Both the position numbers and the translations under genes were made by a program. Positions 1 to 8,122 of a DNA stretch of 51,063 bases are shown in pieces. The notes below the pieces were generated by a model. That model saw nothing but the letters and a program-made list of their open reading frames with translations, did not search any database and was not told where the DNA came from. The DNA is from Sphingobacteriaceae bacterium UBA2059 (GTDB lineage: Bacteria > Bacteroidota > Bacteroidia > Sphingobacteriales > Sphingobacteriaceae): positions 17,134 to 68,196 of the forward strand of contig DDAL01000027.1 of the NCBI GenBank assembly GCA_002332615.1. Reading direction: 5' to 3'. How positions within the stretch are numbered: position 1 is the stretch's first letter; each line of letters begins with the position of its first letter.

Positions 1-1039
1 AGAGGCTATTATCGTGGTTTATAATTTTTTCATTTCCGGTATATATATTTTCCCGGTGAATCTGCATAACGCGCCTGTTGTCTGTGTTTGAAAATCTATA
101 ATTACCTGATAGGGAAAGTTGCTTATTATACTTTTCACGGTAGTTTAATCCAGTGGATGTAAGATCAGTCAAACCCTGAGTATTTCGCTTGTCCGCGCCG
201 GACGTGCCTGGTATATCTGTATTGTTATTGTTGGCTTTTAAATAGGCGCCCAGCTCGCGACTGTTGTTGAAATAGTTTCCCATGCCTGAGGTTTGATAAC
301 GGCTCCTATTGCCTGCTCCAGCAGCCGCATTAATGAAATAACCATCCTTTATGTCGGCCCATGTTTTAATATTAAGTATCCGCTGAGGTCTGCCGCTGTA
401 TATACCTGTAAGTCTGGACATATCTCCGTATTCTTCAATGATCTGGACCTTTTCTATCAGGTTGGCAGGAATGTTTTTTAATGCCAGATCAACGTCTCCT
501 CCAAAAAAGTCATTTCCATTGAGCCGGACCCGACTTATAACTTTGCCCTGTGCTAATACATAGCCTTCGTCATTTATATAAATGCCTGGTAACTTTTTGA
601 GAAGATCTTCAACAAATGCATTTTCTTTGACCTTGTAATACCTGCTCAGATACTCAATAGTATCTTTTTTCATGATTATGGGTTTCCTTCCTTTAATCAA
701 GACCTGATCAAGATTGTAGGATTGAGGAAGCAAAAGAACAGGCTCAAGGTTTGAATGGGAATTACTTTCAGGAAGCGTAAACCTTTGTTCAAACGTGTGG
801 TAGCCAAGGTTACTTATAAATAGTGTAAAGCGTCGGGCCTTTACATTGTTGAATACGAAGAGTCCATCCTCGTTTGTGTTCTCACTTAGTGTGTCAGTTT
901 TTGATATAAGACGTACAGTGGCACCTAAAATACCTGCGCCTGTCGTGTCAAGCACTTTTCCTCGTATATGATAGGTACTCTGACCATAGCTTTGCGAGAG
1001 TACGAGTAATAATGCAACTACTGTTAGGCACCCTTTCAT
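1..1039 (-). CDS. TonB-type outer-membrane receptor with carboxypeptidase-regulatory N-terminus (partial)
   Basis: The reading frame starts at an ATG (complement of 1037-1039) and is open to the window edge, giving about 346 N-terminal residues; the C-terminal barrel lies outside. The protein begins with a signal peptide (MKGCLTVVALLLVLSQSYGQ). Residues of roughly 22-110 resemble a carboxypeptidase-regulatory-like beta-sandwich (GKVLDTTGAGILGATVRL, then DGLFVFNNV). A plug-like region follows, with the typical VEDLLKKLPGIYI and later LKNIPANLIEKVQI. This arrangement is known from Bacteroidota outer-membrane beta-barrel proteins related to TonB-dependent transporters. No susD-like partner is visible, so the substrate cannot be told. 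The divergent neighbour at 1263 is unrelated. I am sure of the family and unsure whether it is a true energised transporter. Confidence 0.85.
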   Translation of the reverse strand, partial: MKGCLTVVALLLVLSQSYGQSTYHIRGKVLDTTGAGILGATVRLISKTDTLSENTNEDGLFVFNNVKARRFTLFISNLGYHTFEQRFTLPESNSHSNLEPVLLLPQSYNLDQVLIKGRKPIIMKKDTIEYLSRYYKVKENAFVEDLLKKLPGIYINDEGYVLAQGKVISRVRLNGNDFFGGDVDLALKNIPANLIEKVQIIEEYGDMSRLTGIYSGRPQRILNIKTWADIKDGYFINAAAGAGNRSRYQTSGMGNYFNNSRELGAYLKANNNNTDIPGTSGADKRNTQGLTDLTSTGLNYREKYNKQLSLSGNYRFSNTDNRRVMQIHRENIYTGNEKIINHDNSL

Positions 1040-1262
1040 TAAGAGTAAATTAACGATGAATACTCGAAATTACAAAACATTGCAAGACAGGTCTGCGCTG
1101 CCACTGCTGTGTGTTTGGTGAATTATAAGCATGGATAAGCAAAATAGACAGTTGTTTACTGTATATAAACGTTGAAATGTTAAAGTATCTTATCTATGTA
1201 GTTCATTGTTATAAATTGAATTATTAATTTAAGCCGTTAAATATTGCTTATGGTTTTTACGC

Positions 1263-2495
1263 ATGGTTCTTAATTATATCTGGGTTGCTTTTTTCCTGAT
1301 TGCATTTGTTATTGCCTTGTTCAAATTTCTCATCCTTGGAGACAATACTGTTTTTATGGGTGTTGTGAATGGAATGTTTGACAGCGCTAAAACCGGGGCA
1401 GAAATCTCTTTGGGTCTCATAGGCATCATGTCTTTTTGGCTGGGCATAATGAAAATCGGAGATCGCGCGGGAATGATCGGTGTATTTTCAAGAGGTATCA
1501 GTCCGTTTTTTACGAAGCTTTTTCCTAAAGTTCCAAAAGGACATCCAGCGACCGGCGCTGTAATTATGAATTTATCTGCGAATATGCTCGGACTGGATAA
1601 TGCTGCCACCCCACTGGGCCTAAAAGCAATGAAAGAGCTTCAGGATATCAATAAGGACAAGGATGTTGCCAGCGATGCCCAGATTATGTTTTTAGTCCTT
1701 AACACTGCTGGTCTCACAATCATTCCTACTTCTATAATAGCCATACGAATGGCTAACGGGTCTGAAAATCCTGCAGATATTTTTATTCCTATTTTGATCA
1801 GTTCTTTCTTTTCCTTTCTTGGGGGGATGATTGCTGTTGCTTTTTACCAGCGGCTAAATTTGTTTAAACTGCCTGTATTGCTTTTTATTGGTGGATTTGC
1901 ATCGTTAATGGCTTTACTCTTTTATTGGCTGGGAGGCATGCCTCCTGACCAGATACAACTTTACACAGGAACCTTGGGCGGCATAGTGATCTTTTCAATT
2001 ATCATTTTATTTATATCCTACGGAGCTTTAAAAAAAATAAACGTTTATGATGCTTTTATTGATGGCGCAAAGGAAGGATTTCAAACGTCAGTGATGATTA
2101 TTCCTTATCTTATTGCAATTTTAGTAGCAGTAGGTGCCTTTAGAGTAACGGGAGGAATGGATTACATCGTAAATGGAATATCGTATGTAGTTGCCGCATG
2201 CGGACTGGACACCTCGTTTGTTCCGGCATTGCCTGTGGGCCTTATGAAGCCATTGAGCGGCGGGGGAGCTCGTGGATTAATGGTTGATGTGATGAAGACT
2301 TATGGTGCAGATTCCTTTGAGGGTAGACTGGCAAGTATTATACAAGGTTCGACAGAAACGACGTTTTATGTTCTGGCGGTTTACTTTGGTTCTGTTAATA
2401 TTAAAAACACGCGGTATGCTTTAATCTGCGGACTTATTGCCGATCTGACGGGGCTTATAGCCGCAATAACTGTTGCTTACATATTTTTTAAATAG
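1263..2495 (+). CDS. SpmA/SpmB-like fused membrane protein (nucleoside recognition Gate domains)
   Basis: This 410-residue polytopic membrane protein is made of two related halves. Each contains the Gate (nucleoside recognition) fold shared by nucleoside transporters, FeoB and the Bacillus spore maturation proteins SpmA and SpmB. The first half (about 1-210) shows GHPATGAVIMNLSANMLGLDNAATPLGLKAM in outline, the SpmA signature with polar residues inside a helix. The second half (about 230-410) carries the SpmB-like GLMKPLSGGGARG and the STETTFYVLAVYFG region. In Firmicutes these are two genes; in Bacteroidota they are commonly one fused protein, although these bacteria do not sporulate. The physiological role is unknown. 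It is followed after 3 bases by methylglyoxal synthase, so the two are probably co-transcribed. Start chosen at the ATG at 1263; no clear Shine-Dalgarno sequence. Confidence 0.85.
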   Translation: MVLNYIWVAFFLIAFVIALFKFLILGDNTVFMGVVNGMFDSAKTGAEISLGLIGIMSFWLGIMKIGDRAGMIGVFSRGISPFFTKLFPKVPKGHPATGAVIMNLSANMLGLDNAATPLGLKAMKELQDINKDKDVASDAQIMFLVLNTAGLTIIPTSIIAIRMANGSENPADIFIPILISSFFSFLGGMIAVAFYQRLNLFKLPVLLFIGGFASLMALLFYWLGGMPPDQIQLYTGTLGGIVIFSIIILFISYGALKKINVYDAFIDGAKEGFQTSVMIIPYLIAILVAVGAFRVTGGMDYIVNGISYVVAACGLDTSFVPALPVGLMKPLSGGGARGLMVDVMKTYGADSFEGRLASIIQGSTETTFYVLAVYFGSVNIKNTRYALICGLIADLTGLIAAITVAYIFFK

Positions 2496-2498
2496 CTT

Positions 2499-2882
2499 AT
2501 GAATACTAAGACTCTTGCATTAATTGCACACGACGGTAAAAAAGACGAAATGGTAGAGTTTGTTAAAGAAAACCATGGGCTTCTGAAGAAAATGAAGCTT
2601 GTCGCAACCGGAACTACAGGATCTAAAGTTCACGATACGGGCCTGGAGGTTACTTGCAAACTAAGTGGCCCTAAAGGCGGGGATGCACAGCTTGCTGCTA
2701 TGGCTGCTGAAGGGCTATTAAGTGCTATAATTTTTTTTAGAGATCCGCTGGGTATGCATCCCCACGAACCGGATATCCAGATGCTTTTACGCGTTTGCGA
2801 TGTTCATGACGTTCCGTTAGCGACAAACCCTGCTTCTGCCAAATACCTACTTTTAGGACTGATTCAAAGTGAATCAGCTTAA
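2499..2882 (+). CDS. mgsA: methylglyoxal synthase
   Basis: Methylglyoxal synthase converts dihydroxyacetone phosphate to methylglyoxal and phosphate, a cytoplasmic bypass that relieves build-up of sugar phosphates. The 127-residue protein is a single MGS-like domain, slightly shorter than the E. coli enzyme. Key residues are all present: H11 in LIAHDGKK, the catalytic aspartate D62 in GPKGGDAQ (equivalent to E. coli D71), D82 and H89 in RDPLGMHPHEPD. The phosphate-binding TGTTG lies at 37-41. It starts 3 bases after the SpmAB-like gene and ends 36 bases before the S9 peptidase, so the three may form one transcript. No glyoxalase gene is seen in the window. Confidence 0.95.
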   Translation: MNTKTLALIAHDGKKDEMVEFVKENHGLLKKMKLVATGTTGSKVHDTGLEVTCKLSGPKGGDAQLAAMAAEGLLSAIIFFRDPLGMHPHEPDIQMLLRVCDVHDVPLATNPASAKYLLLGLIQSESA

Positions 2883-2918
2883 TTAGAACTCAATAGCAAA
2901 ATACTTAATATAAAAGAA

Positions 2919-4946
2919 ATGAGATTAACTGCTTTCGCGCTTCTATTCATATCAGCAATTACTCACGCTCAGGATAGAATGACGCCCGAACTAATGTGGA
3001 AATTAGGAAGAGTTCATGGAGAGATAGTGACTGATGACGGTAAAAATGTGATCTACAGTATTACCCGATATGATGTCAATACTGATAAAGGTTTCTCAAC
3101 GATGCATGTAATACCGGCGGGTGGCGGAAAAAGTACGCTGATTGCAGAAAAAGGACTTGGAGGAAGGGTTCTTTATGTTAATAACAGAGGATTGGTGACA
3201 TTCTTACATAAGGGCCAGTTATGGACCATGAACAGTGATGGCAGCCAAAGGAAGCAAATCACTAATTACGAGCATCCCCTTACTAATGCTCGCATCGCTC
3301 CTGACGGTAAAAAAATACTCTTCTCGAAGGAAGTTGAGCTTTTAGAGATTCATAGTAAAGACCGTCATCCCGAACTAAGAAAGTCTGACGCTTATGTATT
3401 TGATAACCTTAATTACAGGCATTGGGACACTTGGGAAGACGGTAAGTTTGAACACATTTTTTACGCTACTTATTCAAATGGTAAGATCGGGAAAGCAATT
3501 GACCTGATGCCGGGAGAATTATTTGACGCCCCTCAGAAACCTTTTGGAGGAAGCGAAGATGCGATATGGAGCCCGGATAGTAAAAGCATTATCTATGTTA
3601 GTAAAAAGAAATTTGGTAAGGACTATGCAATTAGTACTAACACAGATCTTTACAAGTATGACTTATCCACAGGACAGACTATAAACCTGACTGAAGGAAT
3701 GAAGGGTTATGATACAACCCCGCAGTTTGACCAAAGCGGCCAGAAGCTGGCTTGGCTTAGCATGGCTCAAGATGGGTACGAAGCAGACAAGAACCGTCTT
3801 TATGTATACGATTTCAAAACGAAGCAAAAGTATGACCTCACTGCAGACTGGGATGAGACGGTTACTTCTTTTTCATGGAGCAGAGACGGGTCTCAAATCT
3901 TTTTTATTGCTCCGGTTAAAGGAACTCAACAACTTTTTGCAGCAAACTCTTTAAAAAACCTAAGGAATTACCGAACTAAAAACTTATGTCAGATAACGCA
4001 CGGTCAGTTTGATATTAACGCAATTATAGGCCAGTCCGGCTCTTCGCTTATAGTTAGCAGAACAGATATGAACCATGCTGCTGAACTGTTTAACGTCAAC
4101 CTACTGACGGGAAGGGCGGCTCAGATTACGTCTGTTAATAAAAGTATTTTTGATTCTATAAAATTAAGCAGGGTCGCTGAACGTACGATTAAAACCTCTG
4201 ACAATAAAAAAATGCTAGCATGGGTGATATATCCTCCGGACTTTGATTCTACTAAAACTTACCCCACTCTCTTATACTGTCAAGGTGGACCTCAGTCTCC
4301 CCTGACGCAATCTTATTCGTTTAGGTGGAATTTTCAGCTTATGGCTGCGAACGGATATATTGTTATTGCTCCTAACAGGCGGGGTATGCCCGGGCATGGT
4401 ACCGAATGGAATCGTTCAATAAGCGGGGACTGGGGAGGCCAGCCTATCAGGGACTATCTTGCCGCTATTGACGACCTTAGCAGAGAACCATATGTTGATA
4501 AAGACCGCCTTGGCGCTGTTGGCGCAAGTTATGGGGGATACTCTGTTTTTATGCTTGCCGGCGTTCATAACAGTCGTTTTAAAACGTTTATTGCTCATGA
4601 TGGTTTATTTGACTTAAAAAGCTGGTATGGGACAACTGAGGAGTTATGGTTTGCAAACTATGACATCGGAGGGCCTTATTGGGGGAAAAGTGTTCCCAAA
4701 TCCTACGAAATGTCTGACCCTTCGAAAAAAGTGGACAACTGGAATACTCCTATTATGATTGTCCAGGGAGGTAAAGACTATAGAGTAGGGATCGAACAGG
4801 GCCTTGAGGCTTTTCAGGTAGCTCAGCTTAAGGGTATTAAAAGCAGACTATTGTATTTACCAGAAGAAAACCACTGGGTTAACGGAGCACAAAATGCGAT
4901 AGTATGGCAAAGAGAGTTTTTTAAATGGCTTAAGGAGACCCTTTAA
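2919..4946 (+). CDS. secreted S9 family peptidase (prolyl oligopeptidase/acylaminoacyl-peptidase type)
   Basis: A 675-residue serine peptidase with a signal peptide (MRLTAFALLFISAITHA) and therefore probably periplasmic. Residues about 30-390 form a TolB/WD40-like beta-propeller, with repeats such as ARIAPDGKKILFSK, IWSPDSKSIIYVS and FSWSRDGSQIFFI. Residues about 410-675 are the alpha/beta-hydrolase catalytic domain. The triad can be read off: S537 in GASYGGYS, D620 in GGKDYRVG and H652 in EENHWV. Family members cleave short peptides, often releasing dipeptides or acyl amino acids. It follows mgsA by 36 bases. The exact specificity cannot be deduced from sequence. Confidence 0.92.
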   Translation: MRLTAFALLFISAITHAQDRMTPELMWKLGRVHGEIVTDDGKNVIYSITRYDVNTDKGFSTMHVIPAGGGKSTLIAEKGLGGRVLYVNNRGLVTFLHKGQLWTMNSDGSQRKQITNYEHPLTNARIAPDGKKILFSKEVELLEIHSKDRHPELRKSDAYVFDNLNYRHWDTWEDGKFEHIFYATYSNGKIGKAIDLMPGELFDAPQKPFGGSEDAIWSPDSKSIIYVSKKKFGKDYAISTNTDLYKYDLSTGQTINLTEGMKGYDTTPQFDQSGQKLAWLSMAQDGYEADKNRLYVYDFKTKQKYDLTADWDETVTSFSWSRDGSQIFFIAPVKGTQQLFAANSLKNLRNYRTKNLCQITHGQFDINAIIGQSGSSLIVSRTDMNHAAELFNVNLLTGRAAQITSVNKSIFDSIKLSRVAERTIKTSDNKKMLAWVIYPPDFDSTKTYPTLLYCQGGPQSPLTQSYSFRWNFQLMAANGYIVIAPNRRGMPGHGTEWNRSISGDWGGQPIRDYLAAIDDLSREPYVDKDRLGAVGASYGGYSVFMLAGVHNSRFKTFIAHDGLFDLKSWYGTTEELWFANYDIGGPYWGKSVPKSYEMSDPSKKVDNWNTPIMIVQGGKDYRVGIEQGLEAFQVAQLKGIKSRLLYLPEENHWVNGAQNAIVWQREFFKWLKETL

Positions 4947-5015
4947 TAAGAAGATAATTAGGTGCTAATTCATGGAATCTATGTATCGAATGATCGTGAG
5001 CTTTTAATTTAGATT

Positions 5016-5204
5016 ATGAAAACTAATTTAAGAAATTACCATTTTGTAGATAGTCAAAGTGATAATGTTATTGCTTATTTTTCTATTCGGGCTGATCTAG
5101 ATGAGCTGACCATAAAGAAAGAACTGGAAAAGGAACGAAACAAATTAGCGTCACAACGGGGCGTGTTTGTTGAAACGATCTATTGGAAAGAAATTAAAGA
5201 TTAG
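5016..5204 (+). CDS. small hypothetical protein
   Basis: A 62-residue cytoplasmic-looking protein with no signal peptide or membrane segment. The first half is mixed beta-like sequence (NYHFVDSQSDNVIAYFSI), the second a charged predicted helix (ELTIKKELEKERNKLA), ending EIKD. I do not recognise a family. It stands alone between the S9 peptidase (69 bases upstream, same strand) and a long inverted repeat (5210-5251) that begins 5 bases after its stop. The coding-like amino-acid composition and the hairpin placed right after the stop support it as a real gene, but the evidence is modest. Confidence 0.55.
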   Translation: MKTNLRNYHFVDSQSDNVIAYFSIRADLDELTIKKELEKERNKLASQRGVFVETIYWKEIKD

Positions 5205-5209
5205 AATAC

Positions 5210-5251
5210 TGCTTGGCAAAAAGGTCTAATAGGAGACTTCTTTGCCAAGCA
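5210..5251. repeat. 18-bp inverted repeat (hairpin) after the small ORF
   Basis: The arms 5210-5227 and 5234-5251 are complementary at 16 of 18 positions (one A-C mismatch and one G-U in the RNA), with a six-base loop (AATAGG). The outer 11 bp (TGCTTGGCAAA) are perfect. No T-run follows on either strand, so it is not a standard intrinsic terminator, although it lies directly after the stop codon of 5016-5204. Confidence 0.7.
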
Positions 5252-5331
5252 TAGTGTACGTGCCTCTGTCTGCAAGTCGTGAACTGGCTTAAACTGGTTA
5301 TATAGTATCCCGGTTAAGGAATTAATTGCGT

Positions 5332-6183
5332 TTAATAAGTTGCTTTAATCATACGCTCTTTACCATACATGTCTCTTTTCAGTTCAACAGCATACCCTAT
5401 ATCTCTTAATACAGCCCCAGTTTCTTCTCCAAATCTTTCGTTTATTTCCAAGAATAGGGCGCCTGTAGGCTTCAGATGCGTTTGAGCGAAAACAGCGATT
5501 GACTTGTAAAACTTTAAGGCATCGCTATCGGGTACAAATAGGGCTAATGAAGGCTCATGCTTGAGAACGTTTGAGGACATTGTCGATTTTTCTGACTCAG
5601 TAACGTACGGAGGATTACTTACTATAATATCAAATTTAACGCTTAAATCTAAATTGCTTTTGCATATATCCTCCTGCAAAAAACTTACCGATGCTTCATT
5701 GAGCGCAGCGTTCTCTCTTGCAATAGCCAGAGCTTCAGCAGAAATATCCATAGCCGTCATGTTGACGTCAGGCATTAGTTTCTTGATTGATATGGCTATA
5801 CAACCGCTACCAGTGCCGATATCCAGCATGTTCAACGTCTGGTGCTCATGCTTCCTTACGAAGGTTAAAAGCCATTCGACCAGTTCTTCGGTCTCTGGTC
5901 TCGGAACAAGGACAGATGAGTTAACCTGGAATGGCAAGCCGTAAAAAAAAGCCTCTCCTAGTACGTATTGTAAAGGTTTCCCAGTTTTAAGTTCATCAAG
6001 TATTCTGATCAATTGGGCTTCTTCCGCAAGGGTTAAGGGTTCGCTTTTATGAAGGAGATAGTAACCTTTAGAGACGTTGTGAACTTTCTGAATTGCTATT
6101 GCCACAATATTTTTGATCTCTTCTTTGTCATACAATGCACTTAACTGACTTAGATATATTTCTTCAACTTCTATTAATTTCAT
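5332..6183 (-). CDS. prmC: peptide chain release factor N5-glutamine methyltransferase
   Basis: PrmC (HemK) methylates the glutamine of the GGQ loop in release factors RF1 and RF2, using S-adenosylmethionine. From the ATG at 6183 the protein has 283 residues. The N-terminal helical domain is followed by PRPETEELV (95-103), the SAM-binding DIGTGSG (121-127) and the diagnostic NPPY (190-193) that positions the substrate glutamine. A second in-frame ATG four codons upstream (6195) would add MYAG; I preferred the inner one because family members normally begin with a short lead into a helix like MKLIEVEEIY. It is divergent from ribD with about 85 bases between the starts. Confidence 0.94.
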   Translation of the reverse strand: MKLIEVEEIYLSQLSALYDKEEIKNIVAIAIQKVHNVSKGYYLLHKSEPLTLAEEAQLIRILDELKTGKPLQYVLGEAFFYGLPFQVNSSVLVPRPETEELVEWLLTFVRKHEHQTLNMLDIGTGSGCIAISIKKLMPDVNMTAMDISAEALAIARENAALNEASVSFLQEDICKSNLDLSVKFDIIVSNPPYVTESEKSTMSSNVLKHEPSLALFVPDSDALKFYKSIAVFAQTHLKPTGALFLEINERFGEETGAVLRDIGYAVELKRDMYGKERMIKATY

Positions 6184-6267
6184 GCCGGCATACATTAACT
6201 TCTAAAGTCTATAAATATAATAGGTTAAATTCGCAATCATTAGAATTAAGCTATAATTAGGTGTGCA

Positions 6268-7314
6268 ATGACAACTGAAGAAAAATACATGAAGAGATGC
6301 GTAGAACTTGCTTCGTTAGGTAGTGGATATACCAGCCCGAATCCTTTAGTTGGCGCTGTCATTGTACACGGAGGCAAAATAATCGGCGAGGGTTATCATC
6401 AACAATACGGTAGCGCTCACGCAGAAGTCAATGCGATAGAAAGCGTATTCATAAGGTTTTCGAATCCGGAAATGCTTCTTAAAGAGGCTCAGCTTTATGT
6501 AAATCTTGAACCTTGTGCTCATTTCGGAAAAACTCCTCCATGTGCAAACCTTATTATCAATAATAAAATCCCTACTGTTTTCATCGGCTCCGCTGATCCA
6601 TTTAAACACGTAAATGGCAAAGGCATCCAAAGGTTGACAGAGGCCGGAGTTTCTGTTTATACAAGCATCATGGAGAAAAAATGCGATGCTCTTAATAAGC
6701 GTTTCTTTACCTATGTTAAAAAACAAAGACCATTCATAATACTTAAGTGGGCTCAAACTGCAGACGCGTATTTTGCTCCTGTTGATAGATCGCAAAGATG
6801 GATTACCGGCTATTTATCTAAAGTTCTTACTCATAAGTGGAGAACTCTGGAAGATGCAGTATTAGTAGGTACCCGAACCGCTTTGTCAGATAATCCTCAG
6901 CTAAATGCCAGATTATATAATGGTCGCAATCCGGTAAGAGTTGTTTTAGATGAGCACCTGAGTATTCCTGTAAGTAATCATATATATAATGATGCTTGCC
7001 AAACATTAATTTTCAATTCGATAAAATCGGGTAAAGAAAGAAATGTCGTATTTATACAATTGGAAAGTTTTTCATATTACGTTCCTCAAATGATCGCTTA
7101 TCAATTATACTTAATGGATATTCAGTCTGTAATAATTGAAGGTGGAATTAAAACGATTAACATGTTTTTAAAAGAGAATTTATGGGACGAAGCAAGGATA
7201 CTCCAGAGCTCCGTTTTATGGGGCGACGGTATTAAAGCTCCGTTGATGTCCAGCTCCATATGTAAAACATTTGCCATTGGATCTGATAGTCTAACTATCT
7301 ATAAAAACTTGTAG
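6268..7314 (+). CDS. ribD: bifunctional riboflavin deaminase/reductase RibD
   Basis: RibD performs two successive steps of riboflavin synthesis: deamination of the GTP-derived pyrimidine, then NADPH-dependent reduction of the ribosyl side chain. The 348 residues split into a cytidine-deaminase-like domain (about 1-145) and a DHFR-like reductase domain (about 150-348). Zinc ligands are H51 (in HAEVNAI, with catalytic E53), C83 in EPCAHFGKTPPC and C92. The reductase half has LKWAQTADAYFA, VGTRTALSDNPQLNAR and the late GG motif in VIIEGGIKTIN. No other rib gene is adjacent and I see no FMN riboswitch upstream. Confidence 0.95.
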   Translation: MTTEEKYMKRCVELASLGSGYTSPNPLVGAVIVHGGKIIGEGYHQQYGSAHAEVNAIESVFIRFSNPEMLLKEAQLYVNLEPCAHFGKTPPCANLIINNKIPTVFIGSADPFKHVNGKGIQRLTEAGVSVYTSIMEKKCDALNKRFFTYVKKQRPFIILKWAQTADAYFAPVDRSQRWITGYLSKVLTHKWRTLEDAVLVGTRTALSDNPQLNARLYNGRNPVRVVLDEHLSIPVSNHIYNDACQTLIFNSIKSGKERNVVFIQLESFSYYVPQMIAYQLYLMDIQSVIIEGGIKTINMFLKENLWDEARILQSSVLWGDGIKAPLMSSSICKTFAIGSDSLTIYKNL

Positions 7315-7382
7315 AACAGTGAAAAGGAACTTTATTTAAACTATAATGCCTGTTTGATTGTCTCCATAATAAACAAATAGGC

Positions 7383-7673
7383 ATGCCATCATTCAGAACA
7401 CATTTTGTCGTTAAAGGAAGCAGGATAGATATAAAAGTAACGCCGGTTGAAGACAATTGCTTCGTAATTGAGAAAGAAACGTCAGACGCTTTTGACGAGT
7501 CATCCGATCCAAAGAAAGAAACCGTTGCATCAAGAAAAGAGCCCGGCATGATCGTTCAAAAGACGAAATCAAATGAATGGGTAATACTGGATCAAAAAGC
7601 TTTCGAGCTCGATCAAAAAGACTTGAAGGAGCTCGGTAAGGCCATTGAAAATGGTTCTCTGCAAGCTTTTTAG
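7383..7673 (+). CDS. hypothetical protein
   Basis: A 96-residue, highly charged cytoplasmic protein with no recognisable domain. The N-terminus is beta-like (FRTHFVVKGSRIDIKVTPV), the centre is acidic and low in complexity, and the C-terminus reads like an amphipathic helix (DQKDLKELGKAIENG). It follows ribD by 68 bases on the same strand. Its stop codon TAG (7671-7673) interlocks with the stop of the convergent aroQ gene (7670-7672). I cannot assign a function. Confidence 0.55.
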   Translation: MPSFRTHFVVKGSRIDIKVTPVEDNCFVIEKETSDAFDESSDPKKETVASRKEPGMIVQKTKSNEWVILDQKAFELDQKDLKELGKAIENGSLQAF

Positions 7674-8089
7674 TGCTTAGTAAAAAATTCAAGACCCAGC
7701 CGATAGCTTTCTAATCCAAACCCTGCAATTACTCCCACACAGGATCTTGCAAGGAATGAGTGATGCCTAAAGGCTTCCCTTGTATAAACATTTGAAACGT
7801 GAACCTCAATCACGGGTGTTTCTATTGAAGCTATAGCATCGGCAATTGCAAGAGAGGTATGCGTATAAGCACCTGCATTAATTATAATTCCGTTATAATC
7901 AAAGCCTGTTTGGTGCAGCTTATCGACTATATCCCCTTCGCTGTTACTTTGATAATAATCTAGCGTTATTGAGGGAAACGAAGACTGTAACTTCTTCAAG
8001 TACTCGTCAAAACTAGTATTTCCGTAAATATCAGGCTCCCGGGTCCCAAGGAGGTTAAGATTGGGGCCATTGATTATTTGTATCTTCAT
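7670..8089 (-). CDS. aroQ: type II 3-dehydroquinate dehydratase
   Basis: The type II dehydroquinase removes water from 3-dehydroquinate to give 3-dehydroshikimate in the shikimate pathway. From the ATG at 8089 it has 139 residues, the usual size. The start is fixed by the family signature: MKIQIINGPNLNLLGTREP begins at the first residue, with catalytic Y22 in DIYG. The loop arginine at 17, INAGAYTHTS and the IEVHVSNVYTREAFRHHS region complete the active site. A TTG three codons upstream is possible but unneeded. It is divergent from the recombinase gene with only 33 bases between the starts, and its stop overlaps the stop of the convergent small ORF. Confidence 0.95.
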   Translation of the reverse strand: MKIQIINGPNLNLLGTREPDIYGNTSFDEYLKKLQSSFPSITLDYYQSNSEGDIVDKLHQTGFDYNGIIINAGAYTHTSLAIADAIASIETPVIEVHVSNVYTREAFRHHSFLARSCVGVIAGFGLESYRLGLEFFTKH

Positions 8090-8122
8090 AACATCCAAAA
8101 GTAGCTATTAAAAAACAGATAA

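Noticed and set aside
6196..6267. Possible FMN riboswitch before ribD
   Set aside because: The gap is only about 85 bases and none of the conserved RFN element sequence is present.
6346..6795. Minus-strand ORF of 149 codons within ribD
   Set aside because: Antisense shadow of the deaminase domain with no recognisable protein.
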